From contig CP119308.1 of assembly GCA_029203165.1 (NCBI GenBank), positions 1,364,001-1,428,000 of the forward strand: 64,000 bases of DNA, in the 5' to 3' direction. Positions 17,968 through 26,989 of the stretch are shown here, in pieces. Each line of letters begins with the position of its first letter. Position 1 is the first letter of the stretch. Made by a program: the position numbers and the translations under genes. The stretch is from Candidatus Microbacterium colombiense. Lineage in GTDB: Bacteria; Actinomycetota; Actinomycetes; Actinomycetales; Microbacteriaceae. The notes under the pieces were generated by a model. The model was not told the DNA's origin and made no database searches. It saw nothing but the letters and a program-made list of their open reading frames with translations.

Positions 17968-18348
17968 ATGACCTGGAAGATCGAACTCATCTTCGTACCG
18001 GTGACCGATGTCGACCGCTCGAAGGACTTCTACACGAAGATCGGCTTCAACCCCGACCACGATCAGACGCCGACCGAGGGACTGCGCTTCGTGCAGATGA
18101 CCCCGCCAGGCTCGGCCTGCTCGATCGCCTTCGGCACGGGACTCGAGATTCCTCTCGAGCCCGGACAGCAGAAGACGATCCAGGTGGTCGTGCCGAACGC
18201 CGACGAGGCCCAGGCGCACCTCGAGTCCCTCGGTGTCGCGACGAAGGGCGTCGAAGACCTCGGCTGGGGCCGATTCGTGTGGTTCGACGACCCCGACGGC
18301 AACACGTGGACACTGCAGGAGCTTCCGGACTACGCCACGCAGGGCTGA
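17968..18348 (+). CDS. VOC-superfamily (glyoxalase/bleomycin-resistance-like) protein
   Basis: The ATG at 17968 with GGAGG nine bases upstream gives a 126-residue single VOC unit, the standard size. The pattern is typical: IELIFVPVTDVDRSKDFYTK (first beta-alpha), LRFVQMTPPGSACSIAFGTG in the middle, and GRFVWFDDPDGNTWTLQELP at the end, with the D-P-D-G-N turn and a terminal Glu that is usually a metal ligand. It follows the monooxygenase by 91 bp on the same strand and may be co-transcribed. Possible roles are a small dioxygenase, isomerase or protective binding protein; no function can be fixed. Confidence 0.8.
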   Translation: MTWKIELIFVPVTDVDRSKDFYTKIGFNPDHDQTPTEGLRFVQMTPPGSACSIAFGTGLEIPLEPGQQKTIQVVVPNADEAQAHLESLGVATKGVEDLGWGRFVWFDDPDGNTWTLQELPDYATQG

Positions 18349-18500
18349 GCCGGTCGCTGAGGGGCGGCGTGCACGCCCCCCCCCGAACTGCCCGCAGTCG
18401 CCGCGTGCACGGCATCCGCCCGACTGCACGACCTGTGCGCGCAGGCTTCTCATCCACTCGACAACAACCCGTACGCTCGGCGGGCCCGAGCGTACGGGTG

Positions 18501-19355
18501 TCAGCCGATGCGCGTCGCCCCACCGGAGACCACGATCCCGCCGTCGGGAGGAATCGTCACGGTGAGCAGGCTCGGGCGGCGAACGTGGGCACCCTGGTGG
18601 ATGCGCACGGTCGTCTCGGGGTGGCCGAGGTCGCGGAGATAAGCGCCGACCGACGCCGCGGCGGAGCCGGTCGCCGGGTCCTCGGTGATGCGTCCGACCG
18701 GGAACAGATTGCGTGCGTCGAAATCCGCAGGGCCGGTTGCATGCAGCACGGTGATCGTGCCCAGCCACTGCTGCTCGCGCATGAGGTCGGCGACCGGTGC
18801 GGGGGAGAAGCGGAACTGATCGAAGAGCTCACGGTCGCGGATGACGATGATCGGATGCCGGTTCCCGGCGAAGGCCTCCCTCGGCGGGAAACGCCCGTCG
18901 AGGTCGTCGGCGCCGAGCCCCAGGAGTTCGAGCAGGCGGTCGAACACGCGCTCGTCGAGATCGCGTACCTCGGGGTCGACGCTCGTGAACGAGACGGCGA
19001 TGGTGCCCTCGTCATCCGATTCCGAACGCAGCGCCACCTCGCCGCCGGCCGTCTCGAAGACCACCTCGCCTGTTCCGTTCCGCTCGGCCAGAGCCACCGC
19101 CGTCGCGACCGTCGCATGTCCGCAGAACGGCACCTCCGCCGCGGGCGACCAGAACCGCACGCGATAGCGAGGCGTTCCGTCGACGTCCCGGCGCGAAGTG
19201 ACGAACGCGGTCTCGGAGTACCCGACGTCGGCGGCGATCTGCAGCATCCGCGCGTCGCTCACATCGACCGCGTCGAGCACGACGCCGGCGGGGTTGCCCC
19301 CGGTCGGATCGGCCGCGAACGCGTTGTACCGCAGTACCTCGGGAACTTCTGTCAT
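18501..19355 (-). CDS. PhzF-family isomerase/epimerase-like protein
   Basis: A 284-residue PhzF-fold protein (two related halves). The catalytic Glu sits in VGYSETAFVTS (about residues 47-57), and PFCGHATVATAVALA (about 78-92) is the usual substrate-binding glycine-histidine loop. TGGNPAGVVLDA near the start and EDPATGSAAASVGAYL in the second half are also family signatures. PhzF members isomerise trans-2,3-dihydro-3-hydroxyanthranilate in phenazine synthesis, but most actinobacterial copies are uncharacterised; no other phenazine genes are here. It is followed by 152 bp without a gene (18349-18500) in which no convincing structure was seen. Confidence 0.88.
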   Translation of the reverse strand: MTEVPEVLRYNAFAADPTGGNPAGVVLDAVDVSDARMLQIAADVGYSETAFVTSRRDVDGTPRYRVRFWSPAAEVPFCGHATVATAVALAERNGTGEVVFETAGGEVALRSESDDEGTIAVSFTSVDPEVRDLDERVFDRLLELLGLGADDLDGRFPPREAFAGNRHPIIVIRDRELFDQFRFSPAPVADLMREQQWLGTITVLHATGPADFDARNLFPVGRITEDPATGSAAASVGAYLRDLGHPETTVRIHQGAHVRRPSLLTVTIPPDGGIVVSGGATRIG

Positions 19356-19380
19356 GACGAGGAGCCTAGCCTTCGCTCCG

Positions 19381-21168
19381 TCAGGAATTCACGCGGATGA
19401 TCTCCTGCTGGTACGGCGCGATCACATCCCCGGAGATGCGCAGGTCGAGCAGCAGGAACCGCCGGGTCGCCGCATCCTCCTCGTTCCACGCTGCCAGACG
19501 ATCGAGGTCGCCCAGCGTGCGCACCACGACGCCCTCTGCGTCGACAGCGGCGCCGAATGCCGCGAAGTCCACCTCCGGGATGCGCATCGGCTCCTGTGCC
19601 AGGCCCTTCAGCCCGTAGAGGTTGACCTCTGCCCCGTACGCGGCGTCGTTCCAGACGACCGCGATGCCGCGGCCACCGGCGGCGCGCACGGCGGACTCGA
19701 GGTCGGCGATCGCCATCAGCCCTCCGCCGTCGCCCGATGTCAGCACGACCGTCGAGTCGGGGCGCGCCAACGCGGCACCGACGACGCTCGGCCACCCCAG
19801 CCCGATCGACTGGAAGGCGGTGCCGATCATCATCATGCGATCGGGCGCCGCGACCGGCCAGTACATGTTCGCCCAGCCGATGAAGTGCCCGCCGTCCGAG
19901 ACCACGACGCGGTCCTCCGGCAACAGGTCTGCGATACGACGTGCGGCGGAGCGCGGGTCGAGGCGTCCGTCCGGTGCGAGATCGTCGCCGGCGTCGTACG
20001 CGCGCGCGGCCGCCACATCGACGCTCTCGCGCCAGGGAGTGCGGGCGGCGGCGGGCACGGCTTCGGAGCTCGCGGGCGACACCCCGGCGACGTCGGTGGA
20101 TGCCGCGGCGCGCCGTGCCTCATCTCCGAAGCTGTGCTCGGTGGACGAGGCGGAGGAAAGGGCGGACGGGGTGGAAGGGGTGGGGGCTGCGGAGCGGAGG
20201 CGGGAGACGATCGCCTCCGCGGCGACTCGGGCGTCGGCACGGACGAACCCGCCGATGTGGGCGTGCGTGGCCGCCGGAGCGATGTCGACCTGGAAGACGC
20301 GGGTTCCGGGGGCGAAGAGTTCACCGAAGCGCATCGTGAACTGGTTCAGCGAGGCCCCGAACACGACGGCGACATCGGCCCCGCGGATGAGGTCCATCGC
20401 TCCTTCTGCACCGAACCCGCCCGTGACGCCCAGATCGTACCGGTCGTCGGGGAACACGCCTCGGCCGAGCGCCGACGACGCCGTGAGCGCCCCGGTGGCC
20501 TGCGCCAGTTCGCCCAGCGCAGCGCTGGCGCCGGCGAGCCAGGCCCCACGACCGGCGAGCAGGAACGGGCGCTCGGCGTGCCGCAGGGCGTCGGCGATCT
20601 CGTCGAGCAGCCCCTCGGCGAACTCGCCCTTCGGCGCGAGAGGGGCGGGGACGCGCGGCGAGGGCACGTCGGCTACCGGACCCGACTCGAGGGCGGCGAC
20701 GTCGTAGGGGATCGCGAGCACGACAGGCACACGGTAGGTGAGAGCGTGTTCGATCGCGATCACGGTGGTCGCGGCGGCATCGGTGCGTCCGACCGTATAG
20801 GTGCGCGCGCCCACGGCGGAGGCGAGGGCGATCTGGTCGACGTCCCACGGGCGGGGTCCGGACGTCGGCTCGTCGCCCACGACCAGCACGAGCGGAACGT
20901 GTGCCTGCACGGCCTCGGCGAGCGCGGTGAGGGTGTTCGTGAACCCGGCACCGTACGTCGAGGTTCCCGCGGCGATCCGGCCCGAGGCGCGGAAGTGCGC
21001 ATCGGCGGCGACCACAGCGCCCTGCTCGTGGCGGACGGCCGTGAACACGGCATCCGTCTGGCGTTCGATCGCATCGAGGAAGTAGGCGTTGCCGTTGCCC
21101 ATGACGCCGAAGACAGCGTCGATGTGCTGGGCGAGGGTGAGGGCGACGTGCGCGGAGACAGTGGGCAT
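19381..21168 (-). CDS. Thiamine-diphosphate-dependent enzyme (acetolactate synthase / 2-oxoacid decarboxylase-like)
   Basis: The ATG at 21168, preceded by an AAAGG nine bases upstream, gives 595 residues; the frame stays open further but without a start signal. The PYR domain carries the catalytic Glu in AVRHEQGAVVAADAHFRASG (near residue 47). The central domain follows, then a low-complexity Ser/Ala/Pro linker (SAAPTPSTPSALSSASS) that is longer than usual. The PP domain has the ThDP/Mg motif GDGGGLMAIADLESA ending WNDAAYG. The family includes acetolactate synthases, benzoylformate and indolepyruvate decarboxylases; the sequence does not say which. It is divergent from the ATP-grasp operon and 25 bp upstream of the PhzF-like gene, with which it probably shares a transcript. 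Confidence 0.8.
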   Translation of the reverse strand: MPTVSAHVALTLAQHIDAVFGVMGNGNAYFLDAIERQTDAVFTAVRHEQGAVVAADAHFRASGRIAAGTSTYGAGFTNTLTALAEAVQAHVPLVLVVGDEPTSGPRPWDVDQIALASAVGARTYTVGRTDAAATTVIAIEHALTYRVPVVLAIPYDVAALESGPVADVPSPRVPAPLAPKGEFAEGLLDEIADALRHAERPFLLAGRGAWLAGASAALGELAQATGALTASSALGRGVFPDDRYDLGVTGGFGAEGAMDLIRGADVAVVFGASLNQFTMRFGELFAPGTRVFQVDIAPAATHAHIGGFVRADARVAAEAIVSRLRSAAPTPSTPSALSSASSTEHSFGDEARRAAASTDVAGVSPASSEAVPAAARTPWRESVDVAAARAYDAGDDLAPDGRLDPRSAARRIADLLPEDRVVVSDGGHFIGWANMYWPVAAPDRMMMIGTAFQSIGLGWPSVVGAALARPDSTVVLTSGDGGGLMAIADLESAVRAAGGRGIAVVWNDAAYGAEVNLYGLKGLAQEPMRIPEVDFAAFGAAVDAEGVVVRTLGDLDRLAAWNEEDAATRRFLLLDLRISGDVIAPYQQEIIRVNS

Positions 21169-21246
21169 GCGAAAGCCTTTCGAGACAGGGACGGATGAGA
21201 GTCGGATCCGTATGTGTCTCGCCTCCGCAGCGATGCAGAGTGCTTC

Positions 21247-21265
21247 GTGCCCCTTTTTCGGGCAC
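21247..21265. promoter_or_regulatory. Small hairpin in the leader of the ThDP-enzyme gene
   Basis: The 208-bp divergent gap 21169-21376 holds GTGCCC (21247-21252) and its complement GGGCAC (21260-21265) around a T-rich loop. On the minus strand this lies about 80-100 nt before the ThDP-enzyme start and could be part of its 5' leader. It could equally be chance; no known riboswitch consensus was recognised. Confidence 0.25.
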
Positions 21266-21376
21266 CGGCCGGGAAAGATGCCGGACAGATGAACTCTACC
21301 GCTCCCGCCCGGCTCTGTCGCCGCCCTGACTTCCCTCGGAAACATCATCGAAACCACGCCACGGAAGTATTCCGAC

Positions 21377-23068
21377 ATGGAGTCGCTGTTCAACGGATAC
21401 ACCTCCCGTCGGTCGCCGGTGCGGAAGGGGGCGCAGCCCTGGGATGAGATGTTCCCTTCGGAGGCGCCGCCGAGTGGCGGCCAGGTGCGCCCGCCCTATC
21501 AAGACATGTACCCCGCGCTGGCGGGAATGGATGACGCGGAGCTGCGGGCGCGCACGGATGCACTGGCCAGCTCGTACCTCGCGCAGGGGGTGACCTTCGA
21601 TTTCGCCGGGGAGGAGAGGCCGTTCCCGCTCGATGTGGTTCCGCGCGTGATCGCCGCGGATGACTGGACCTACGTCGAGTCGGGGGTGAAGCAGCGGGTG
21701 CGCGCGCTGGAGGCGTTCCTGGCGGACGTGTACGGCCCGCAGCTGGCGGTGCACGACGGGGTGATCCCGGCGTCGCTGATCAGCTCGTCGTCGCACTTCC
21801 ATCGTCAGGCGGCCGGCATCGTCGGGGCCAACGGTGTGCGCATCCATGTCGCCGGGATCGACGTGATCCGCGACGAGAAGGGTGCCTGGCGGGTGCTGGA
21901 GGACAACGTCCGCGTGCCCAGCGGCGTGAGCTACGTGCTCGCCAACCGGCGGGTCATGGCACAGACTCTGCCCGAGCTCTTCACCAGTCTGCGCGTGAGA
22001 CCCGTGGTCGACTATCCGGGCCGGTTGCTGCAGGCGTTGCGTGCCGCAGCTCCGGCAGGCGTCGAGAATCCGACCGTCGTCGTGCTCACCCCCGGCGTCT
22101 ACAACTCCGCCTACTACGAGCACACCCTGCTGGCGCGCATGATGGGCATCGAGCTGGTCGAGGGGCGCGACCTGTTCTGCTCGGGCGGCCGGGTCTGGAT
22201 GCACACGACCGCAGGGCCGACCAGGGTGGACGTGATCTACCGCCGCGTCGATGACGAGTTCCTCGACCCGCAGCACTTCCGGCCGGATTCGGTGCTGGGA
22301 GCTCCCGGGCTGATGTTGGCGGCGCGGCTCGGCAACGTCACGCTCGCCAATGCGATCGGCAACGGCGTCGCCGACGACAAGCTCGTCTACACGTATGTCC
22401 CCGAACTCATCCGTTACTACCTCGGGGAGGACCCGATCATCCCGAACGTCGACACGTGGCGTCTGGAGGAGCCGGACGCGTTGGAAGAGGTGCTGGATCG
22501 CCTCGACGAGCTCGTCGTGAAGCCGGTTGACGGGTCGGGAGGGAAGGGGCTGGTCGTCGGCCCGGATGCCTCGCGGGCGACGCTCGACGCACTGCGGTCG
22601 ACGCTGCTCGCTGACCCGCGGGGATGGATCGCGCAGCCGGTCGTGCAGCTCTCGACGATCCCCACGCTGGTTGAAGACGGATTCCGCCCGCGGCATGTCG
22701 ACCTGCGCCCCTTCGCCGTGAACGACGGGAACGACATCTGGGTGCTGCCGGGTGGGCTCACGCGCGTCGCACTGCCCGAGGGGCAGCTCGTCGTGAACTC
22801 CAGCCAGGGCGGCGGGTCGAAGGACACCTGGGTGCTGGATCCCTCCCTGTTCACCGGGCCGACGACCACCCTCGACGGCCTCTCGGACCCCGCATCCGAC
22901 GAGGTCTCCCTCGCCACCGGGGCGATCGCGGTGGTGGCCGCTCCCCGAGAGGAATCGCATCCGCCGTTCCTCTCCTCTCCGCAGGACGAGGATCTCGAGG
23001 TGCGCCACCACCAGCAACAACAGCAACAACAGCAGCAGCGATCGGAATCGGGGGATCTCCCATGCTGA
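21377..23068 (+). CDS. Circularly permuted ATP-grasp protein
   Basis: A 563-residue protein of the circularly permuted type 2 ATP-grasp family. Recognisable blocks are WTYVESGVKQRVRALEAFLA, DVYGPQLAVHDGVIP, IDVIRDEKGAWRVLEDNVRV, VVLTPGVYNSAYYEHTLLAR and the nucleotide-binding LVVKPVDGSGGKGLVVGPDA. The family is coupled with alpha-E and transglutaminase-like proteins in a conserved operon proposed to form or trim peptide-like tags; the biochemical product is unknown. Its stop overlaps the alpha-E gene by seven bases. The last ~20 residues are odd: a run of nine glutamines (positions 23012-23038) before RSESGDLPC, absent from the conserved core. The ATG at 21377 is the first start after the divergent gap. 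Confidence 0.85.
   Translation: MESLFNGYTSRRSPVRKGAQPWDEMFPSEAPPSGGQVRPPYQDMYPALAGMDDAELRARTDALASSYLAQGVTFDFAGEERPFPLDVVPRVIAADDWTYVESGVKQRVRALEAFLADVYGPQLAVHDGVIPASLISSSSHFHRQAAGIVGANGVRIHVAGIDVIRDEKGAWRVLEDNVRVPSGVSYVLANRRVMAQTLPELFTSLRVRPVVDYPGRLLQALRAAAPAGVENPTVVVLTPGVYNSAYYEHTLLARMMGIELVEGRDLFCSGGRVWMHTTAGPTRVDVIYRRVDDEFLDPQHFRPDSVLGAPGLMLAARLGNVTLANAIGNGVADDKLVYTYVPELIRYYLGEDPIIPNVDTWRLEEPDALEEVLDRLDELVVKPVDGSGGKGLVVGPDASRATLDALRSTLLADPRGWIAQPVVQLSTIPTLVEDGFRPRHVDLRPFAVNDGNDIWVLPGGLTRVALPEGQLVVNSSQGGGSKDTWVLDPSLFTGPTTTLDGLSDPASDEVSLATGAIAVVAAPREESHPPFLSSPQDEDLEVRHHQQQQQQQQQRSESGDLPC
23012..23038 (+). repeat. In-frame CAG/CAA microrepeat encoding nine glutamines
   Basis: Nine consecutive CAG or CAA codons sit near the 3' end of the ATP-grasp gene. 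Mixed use of both codons keeps the DNA repeat imperfect. Homopolymeric glutamine is rare in high-GC bacterial proteins; length variation by slippage would not break the frame when whole codons are lost or gained. Confidence 0.85.
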
Positions 23069-23988
23069 GTCGCATCGCAGAAGCGCTGTTCTGGATCGGC
23101 CGCTACGTCGAGCGCGCCGACGGCACCGCGCGCATCCTGGACGTGCACCTGCAGTTGCTCCTGGAGGATCCGTGGGTCGAGGAGGACACCGCCTGCCGTG
23201 CTCTGCTCTCGGTGATGGGCACGACCGTCGAGGGCGATGCACCGCTCGGACGCGACGACGTGGTGCGCATTCTCGCGCTGGACCGGGAACACTCGGCGTC
23301 GATCGCGCACTCGATCACGGCCGCCCGCGAGAACGCCCGCCGCGCGCGCGAGATCATCTCGACCGACCTGTGGGAGACCCTCAACGAGTCCCACGCGCGC
23401 ATGCCGCGGTGGATCGCCTCGGACAAGACGCATCCCTTCTTCCGCTGGGTCCGCGACCGTTCCGCCCTGGCATTCGGCGTGGTGGACTCCTCGACGAGTC
23501 GCGATGAGGCGTGGCAGTTCTTCGTGCTCGGCCGGTCGATCGAACGGGCGGACATGACGGCGCGGCTCCTCGCGACGCGGTCGCTCACGGATGCCGGCGG
23601 GCCGAGCTGGACGACGCTGCTCCGCAGTTGCGGCGCCTACGAGGCGCATCTGCGCAGCCATCGCGCGATACCGACGGCCACGTCGGCCGTGGAGTTCCTG
23701 CTGGTGGATCGGCTGTTCCCGCGGTCGGTGCTGTCCAGCATCCTGCAGGCGGACGAGTGTCTGCGCGGCATCGACCCGGCGGGAGCGTTCGGCGCCCCGG
23801 ACCGCGCCCATCGGGTGCTCGGACGGATGCGCTCGGAGCTGGAGTATCGACCGGTCGGCGACATCGTGCATCGCCTCTCGGAGAGCATGGAAGAGGTGCA
23901 GGTGGGGATGTCGGAGGCGAGCGATGCGATCAGAGAGCGATACTTCCCCTCGATCGCGATGCCGGTGTGGATCGGAGAGGCGCTGTGA
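23062..23988 (+). CDS. Alpha-E domain protein (DUF403)
   Basis: A 308-residue all-helical protein. The opening MLSRIAEALFWIGRYVERAD is the classic alpha-E N-terminus, and AIPTATSAVEFLLVDRLFPRSV and REIISTDLWETLNESHAR are further conserved helices. Its ATG lies seven bases inside the ATP-grasp gene and its stop overlaps the transglutaminase start by four bases, the standard three-gene arrangement. The domain is thought to partner with the ATP-grasp enzyme. No catalytic residue set is known, so the exact role is open. Confidence 0.9.
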   Translation: MLSRIAEALFWIGRYVERADGTARILDVHLQLLLEDPWVEEDTACRALLSVMGTTVEGDAPLGRDDVVRILALDREHSASIAHSITAARENARRAREIISTDLWETLNESHARMPRWIASDKTHPFFRWVRDRSALAFGVVDSSTSRDEAWQFFVLGRSIERADMTARLLATRSLTDAGGPSWTTLLRSCGAYEAHLRSHRAIPTATSAVEFLLVDRLFPRSVLSSILQADECLRGIDPAGAFGAPDRAHRVLGRMRSELEYRPVGDIVHRLSESMEEVQVGMSEASDAIRERYFPSIAMPVWIGEAL

Positions 23989-24830
23989 GCCGCCTGCGGG
24001 TCGTGCATCGCACCGGATTCCGCTACGAGAAGCCGGCGACCGCGTCGTACAACGAAGCGAGGATGCTGCCGCATTCGCGCGAGGGCCAGTTCGTGCTGCA
24101 GGCGACCCTCGACATCTCGCCGACCGCGACCCAGCACTCCTACGCCGACTACTGGGACACCCGGGTGTCGACATTCGAGGTGCTCACTCCGCATCAGCTG
24201 CTGTCGGTCACCGCGACGAGCATCGTCGACGTGCGGGCGATGCCGCAGCCGACCAGGGGCATCGACTGGGACGAGCTCGCCGCCCGCATCCCGCAGTCGC
24301 TGTCTCTGGCCGAGGGCGTCACACAGACTCCCGCCACGGCGCCCGATGCCGAGATGATCGCACTCGGGCAGCGGATCAAGGCCGAAGGCCGCGACGTCGA
24401 TGCCACCGCGTTCGAGATCTGCCGGACGGTCGGTGAGGCGATGGAGTACCAGAGCGGCGTCACCGGGGTGAACTCCACGGCGCGCGACGCGTGGCCCGCG
24501 CGTTCGGGCGTCTGCCAGGACATCGCGCATGTCGCTCTCGGCGTGCTGCGTGCGATCGGCATCCCGGCGCGCTACGTGTCCGGCTACCTGCACCCGGATC
24601 CGACGGCGCCGATCGGGCAGCCCGTGGTCGGGGAGTCGCACGCGTGGGTCGAGTGGTACGCGGGGGAGTGGCGCGGGTACGACCCGACCAACCTCGCCGA
24701 GATCGGCGAGTCGCACGTCTACGTCGGCCACGGCCGCGACTACGGCGACGTGGCGCCGTTGCGGGGCGTGTACGCCGGACCGAGCGCGTCGGAGCTGTTC
24801 GTGTCGGTCGAGGTGACCCGGCTGGAGTGA
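23985..24830 (+). CDS. Transglutaminase-like cysteine peptidase-fold protein
   Basis: The GTG at 23985 overlaps the alpha-E stop (GTGA) and gives 281 residues. The N-terminal beta-sandwich domain (about 1-90) starts LRVVHRTGFRYEKPATASYN, typical of the bacterial transglutaminase N-terminal domain. The catalytic core follows with Cys in ARSGVCQDIAHVALGVLRA, His in VGESHAWVEWYAGEW and Asp in RGYDPTNLAEIG, so the triad is complete. In this operon type it is believed to act on peptide bonds or isopeptides made by the ATP-grasp partner. It probably works in the cytoplasm, as no signal peptide is seen. Confidence 0.9.
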   Translation: MSRLRVVHRTGFRYEKPATASYNEARMLPHSREGQFVLQATLDISPTATQHSYADYWDTRVSTFEVLTPHQLLSVTATSIVDVRAMPQPTRGIDWDELAARIPQSLSLAEGVTQTPATAPDAEMIALGQRIKAEGRDVDATAFEICRTVGEAMEYQSGVTGVNSTARDAWPARSGVCQDIAHVALGVLRAIGIPARYVSGYLHPDPTAPIGQPVVGESHAWVEWYAGEWRGYDPTNLAEIGESHVYVGHGRDYGDVAPLRGVYAGPSASELFVSVEVTRLE

Positions 24831-24877
24831 CCCCTCGACGGGAACCGGGCACCGCCCGCATGCAGGAGAATGGGTCA

Positions 24878-25387
24878 GTGACTGATGCAGCTATCGAGCG
24901 CGAGACGCTCACCTGGGACGGATTCGGCGCGGCCACGCGCGACCTTGCACGCGACATCCTCGGCAGCGGGTTCGTGCCGGAGGTCGTCGTCGCGATCGCG
25001 CGCGGCGGCCTGCTGCCGGCCGGTGCCATCGCCTACGGGCTCGGCGCGAAGAACTGCGGCGCGATCAACGTCGAGTTCTACACCGGCATCGGCACGGTGC
25101 TGGATGCTCCCGAGGTACTGCCGCCCGAGCTCGACATGGCCTACCTCGATGGTCGTCGGGTGCTGCTCGTCGACGACGTCGCCGACTCCGGGCGGACCCT
25201 CGCGCTCGCGGTGAAGCTGCTGCAGGACAAGGGCGCCGACGTGCGCTCGGTCACGATCTACACGAAGCCGTCGACCATCATCCAGCCGGACTACGCCTGG
25301 AAGGACACGGATCTGTGGATCAACTTCCCGTGGTCGTTCCAGGGGACGGTGCGCGAAGAAGACCTGGGACTGGCGCCCTCGGCCTGA
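24878..25387 (+). CDS. Phosphoribosyltransferase (xanthine/hypoxanthine-type)
   Basis: The GTG at 24878, about nine bases after AGGAG, gives 169 residues; an in-frame ATG at 24860 is possible but has no ribosome site. The PRPP-binding signature is RRVLLVDDVADSGRTLALAV (about residues 89-108), and EVVVAIARGGLLPAGAIAYG is the upstream PPi loop. Size and motif order match the Gpt/purine PRTase class that salvages xanthine, guanine or hypoxanthine. The C-terminus (IIQPDYAWKDTDLWINFPWS) is the hood typical of those enzymes. It follows the transglutaminase gene by 47 bp on the same strand and is convergent with the DNA ligase gene. Confidence 0.85.
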   Translation: MTDAAIERETLTWDGFGAATRDLARDILGSGFVPEVVVAIARGGLLPAGAIAYGLGAKNCGAINVEFYTGIGTVLDAPEVLPPELDMAYLDGRRVLLVDDVADSGRTLALAVKLLQDKGADVRSVTIYTKPSTIIQPDYAWKDTDLWINFPWSFQGTVREEDLGLAPSA

Positions 25388-25412
25388 GCGCCGGAGCCGC
25401 ATCAGCCCCGCA

Positions 25413-26936
25413 TCAGCCCCGCAGCAGCCCGCGCAGCGTCTGGATCGTGTCGGCCTCCGCGGCGGTCTTGTCGGGACGGTAGTGCTTCACCCGAGCGAAC
25501 CGGAGCGCGATTCCGCCTGGGTAGCGGGGCGAGCGCTGCACGCCGTCGATCGCGATCTCGACGACGATCTCCGGCCGGAGGAAGACAGTGCTCACGCTGC
25601 GTCGCGTCTCGAGCGCGGGGAACGTCTCGGTCTGCCACTTCAGCAGCTCGTCGGTGAGTCCCTTGAACGTCTTGCCGACCATCACGAAGGCACCGGGCTC
25701 GCCGAACTCGCCGGTCGGGTCGAGTGCGCCCAGGTGCAGGTTCGACAACCAGCCCTGGCGGCGGCCCGAGCCCCATTCCGCCCCGAGCACCACGAGGTCG
25801 TAGGTCAGCACGGGCTTGACCTTGATCCAGGAGGTACCGCGCCTCCCCGCGGCGTACGGCGAGTCGATCGCCTTGATGACGACGCCCTCGTGACCGGCGG
25901 CGAGGGCCTCGCGGGAGAGTTCCTCGGCCGCAGTGGCATCGGCCGTCACGATGCCGGGGATGCGCCAGTCGGAGGCGACGCGTTCGAGCTCCGTGAGACG
26001 AGTGGAGAGCGGCTCGTCGATCAGATCCCGACCGTCGACGTGCAGCAGGTCGAAGAACCAGGGTCGCAGCAGGAGCTCGCGAGAGACATCCGCGCCGAAG
26101 CGCGACATGGTCTCCTGGAACGGACGCGGCCCGCCGTCCTCGTCGAGCGACAGCGTCTCGCCGTCGAGGATCAGGTCGTGGGCGGGGAGCGCCCGCACGA
26201 TCTCGACCAGCTCCGGCACACGATGGGTGATGTCGGCCAGGCTGCGCGTGTACACACCGACCTCTTCGCCGTGGCGGTGCACCTGGATGCGGGCTCCGTC
26301 GAGCTTGAACTCGACCGACGACTCGCCCGTGAGCTCGAGGGCGGCTGTCGGGGTCGCGGCGGTGCCGGCGAGCATCGGCAGCACCGGGCGGCCGACCTGG
26401 AGCCCCACGGCCTCGAGCTCTGCGGCGGTGCCGGTGAGGGCGAGGTGCGCCGTGAGGCCGAGGTCACCCGAGAGCATGGCGGCGCGGCGGACGGTCGCGG
26501 GTGTGCGATCGGAGGCGCGGGCGATCGCATCGAGCAGCACGCCGCCGAGGGCCCCGGTGCGCAGCTCGCCCAGGATCGCCCTCGCCAGAACGTCCCATTC
26601 ACCGGCCGTGGTGCGCGCGGCCAGGCCGCCGAGGATGCTGCTGCGCGCGGCGTTCGAGCCGGTGCCGGATGCCGCGGCCAGAGCATCGAGAGCCTGATCG
26701 ACGTCGGCGATGCGCAGGGATGATGTGTCGGCATGGTGCACGTGGAGGGCGGCTATGCCTCGCCAGCCCACTCCGAGGCGCCCCTGCCGCGGTGCTGCGA
26801 GAAGCAGGCCGACGAGCGGCGCGATCTCGGTGGGCTCTGCGCGCGCGAGCAAGCGGGCCAACGCGTCGATCTTGGCGAGGCGCGATGAGGTCGCGGCGAC
26901 CTCTTCTGTCGTGGTGACGAGCTCCGAGAGCAGCAT
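25413..26936 (-). CDS. lig: ATP-dependent DNA ligase (LigB-like)
   Basis: The ATG at 26936 gives 507 residues, the length of mycobacterial LigB. The order is an N-terminal helical DNA-binding domain (about 1-200), then the adenylation domain with nucleophile Lys211 in VEFKLDGARIQVHRHG, motif III LILDGETLSLDE, motif IV HEGVVIKAIDSPYAAGRRGT, and motif V SWIKVKPVLTYDLVVLGAEW leading to the OB domain. All core motifs are intact. Such ligases are accessory to the NAD-dependent LigA and probably serve repair. The gene runs opposite to its neighbours on the left; a 53-bp gap separates it from paaG upstream and it may or may not share that transcript. Confidence 0.92.
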   Translation of the reverse strand: MLLSELVTTTEEVAATSSRLAKIDALARLLARAEPTEIAPLVGLLLAAPRQGRLGVGWRGIAALHVHHADTSSLRIADVDQALDALAAASGTGSNAARSSILGGLAARTTAGEWDVLARAILGELRTGALGGVLLDAIARASDRTPATVRRAAMLSGDLGLTAHLALTGTAAELEAVGLQVGRPVLPMLAGTAATPTAALELTGESSVEFKLDGARIQVHRHGEEVGVYTRSLADITHRVPELVEIVRALPAHDLILDGETLSLDEDGGPRPFQETMSRFGADVSRELLLRPWFFDLLHVDGRDLIDEPLSTRLTELERVASDWRIPGIVTADATAAEELSREALAAGHEGVVIKAIDSPYAAGRRGTSWIKVKPVLTYDLVVLGAEWGSGRRQGWLSNLHLGALDPTGEFGEPGAFVMVGKTFKGLTDELLKWQTETFPALETRRSVSTVFLRPEIVVEIAIDGVQRSPRYPGGIALRFARVKHYRPDKTAAEADTIQTLRGLLRG

Positions 26937-26989
26937 CCCCGCATTCTCGCACCCGCTTCGGACATCGCCGAGGGGCTTGCGAACCGGTC

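Noticed and set aside
21247..21265. Riboswitch in the leader of the ThDP-enzyme gene
   Set aside because: Only a 6-bp stem was found; no thiamine (TPP) or other riboswitch core could be recognised.
19198..23242. Long open frames opposite the ThDP-enzyme and ATP-grasp genes (666 and 648 codons)
   Set aside because: No domain, compositionally biased, and exactly antisense to genes with clear catalytic motifs.
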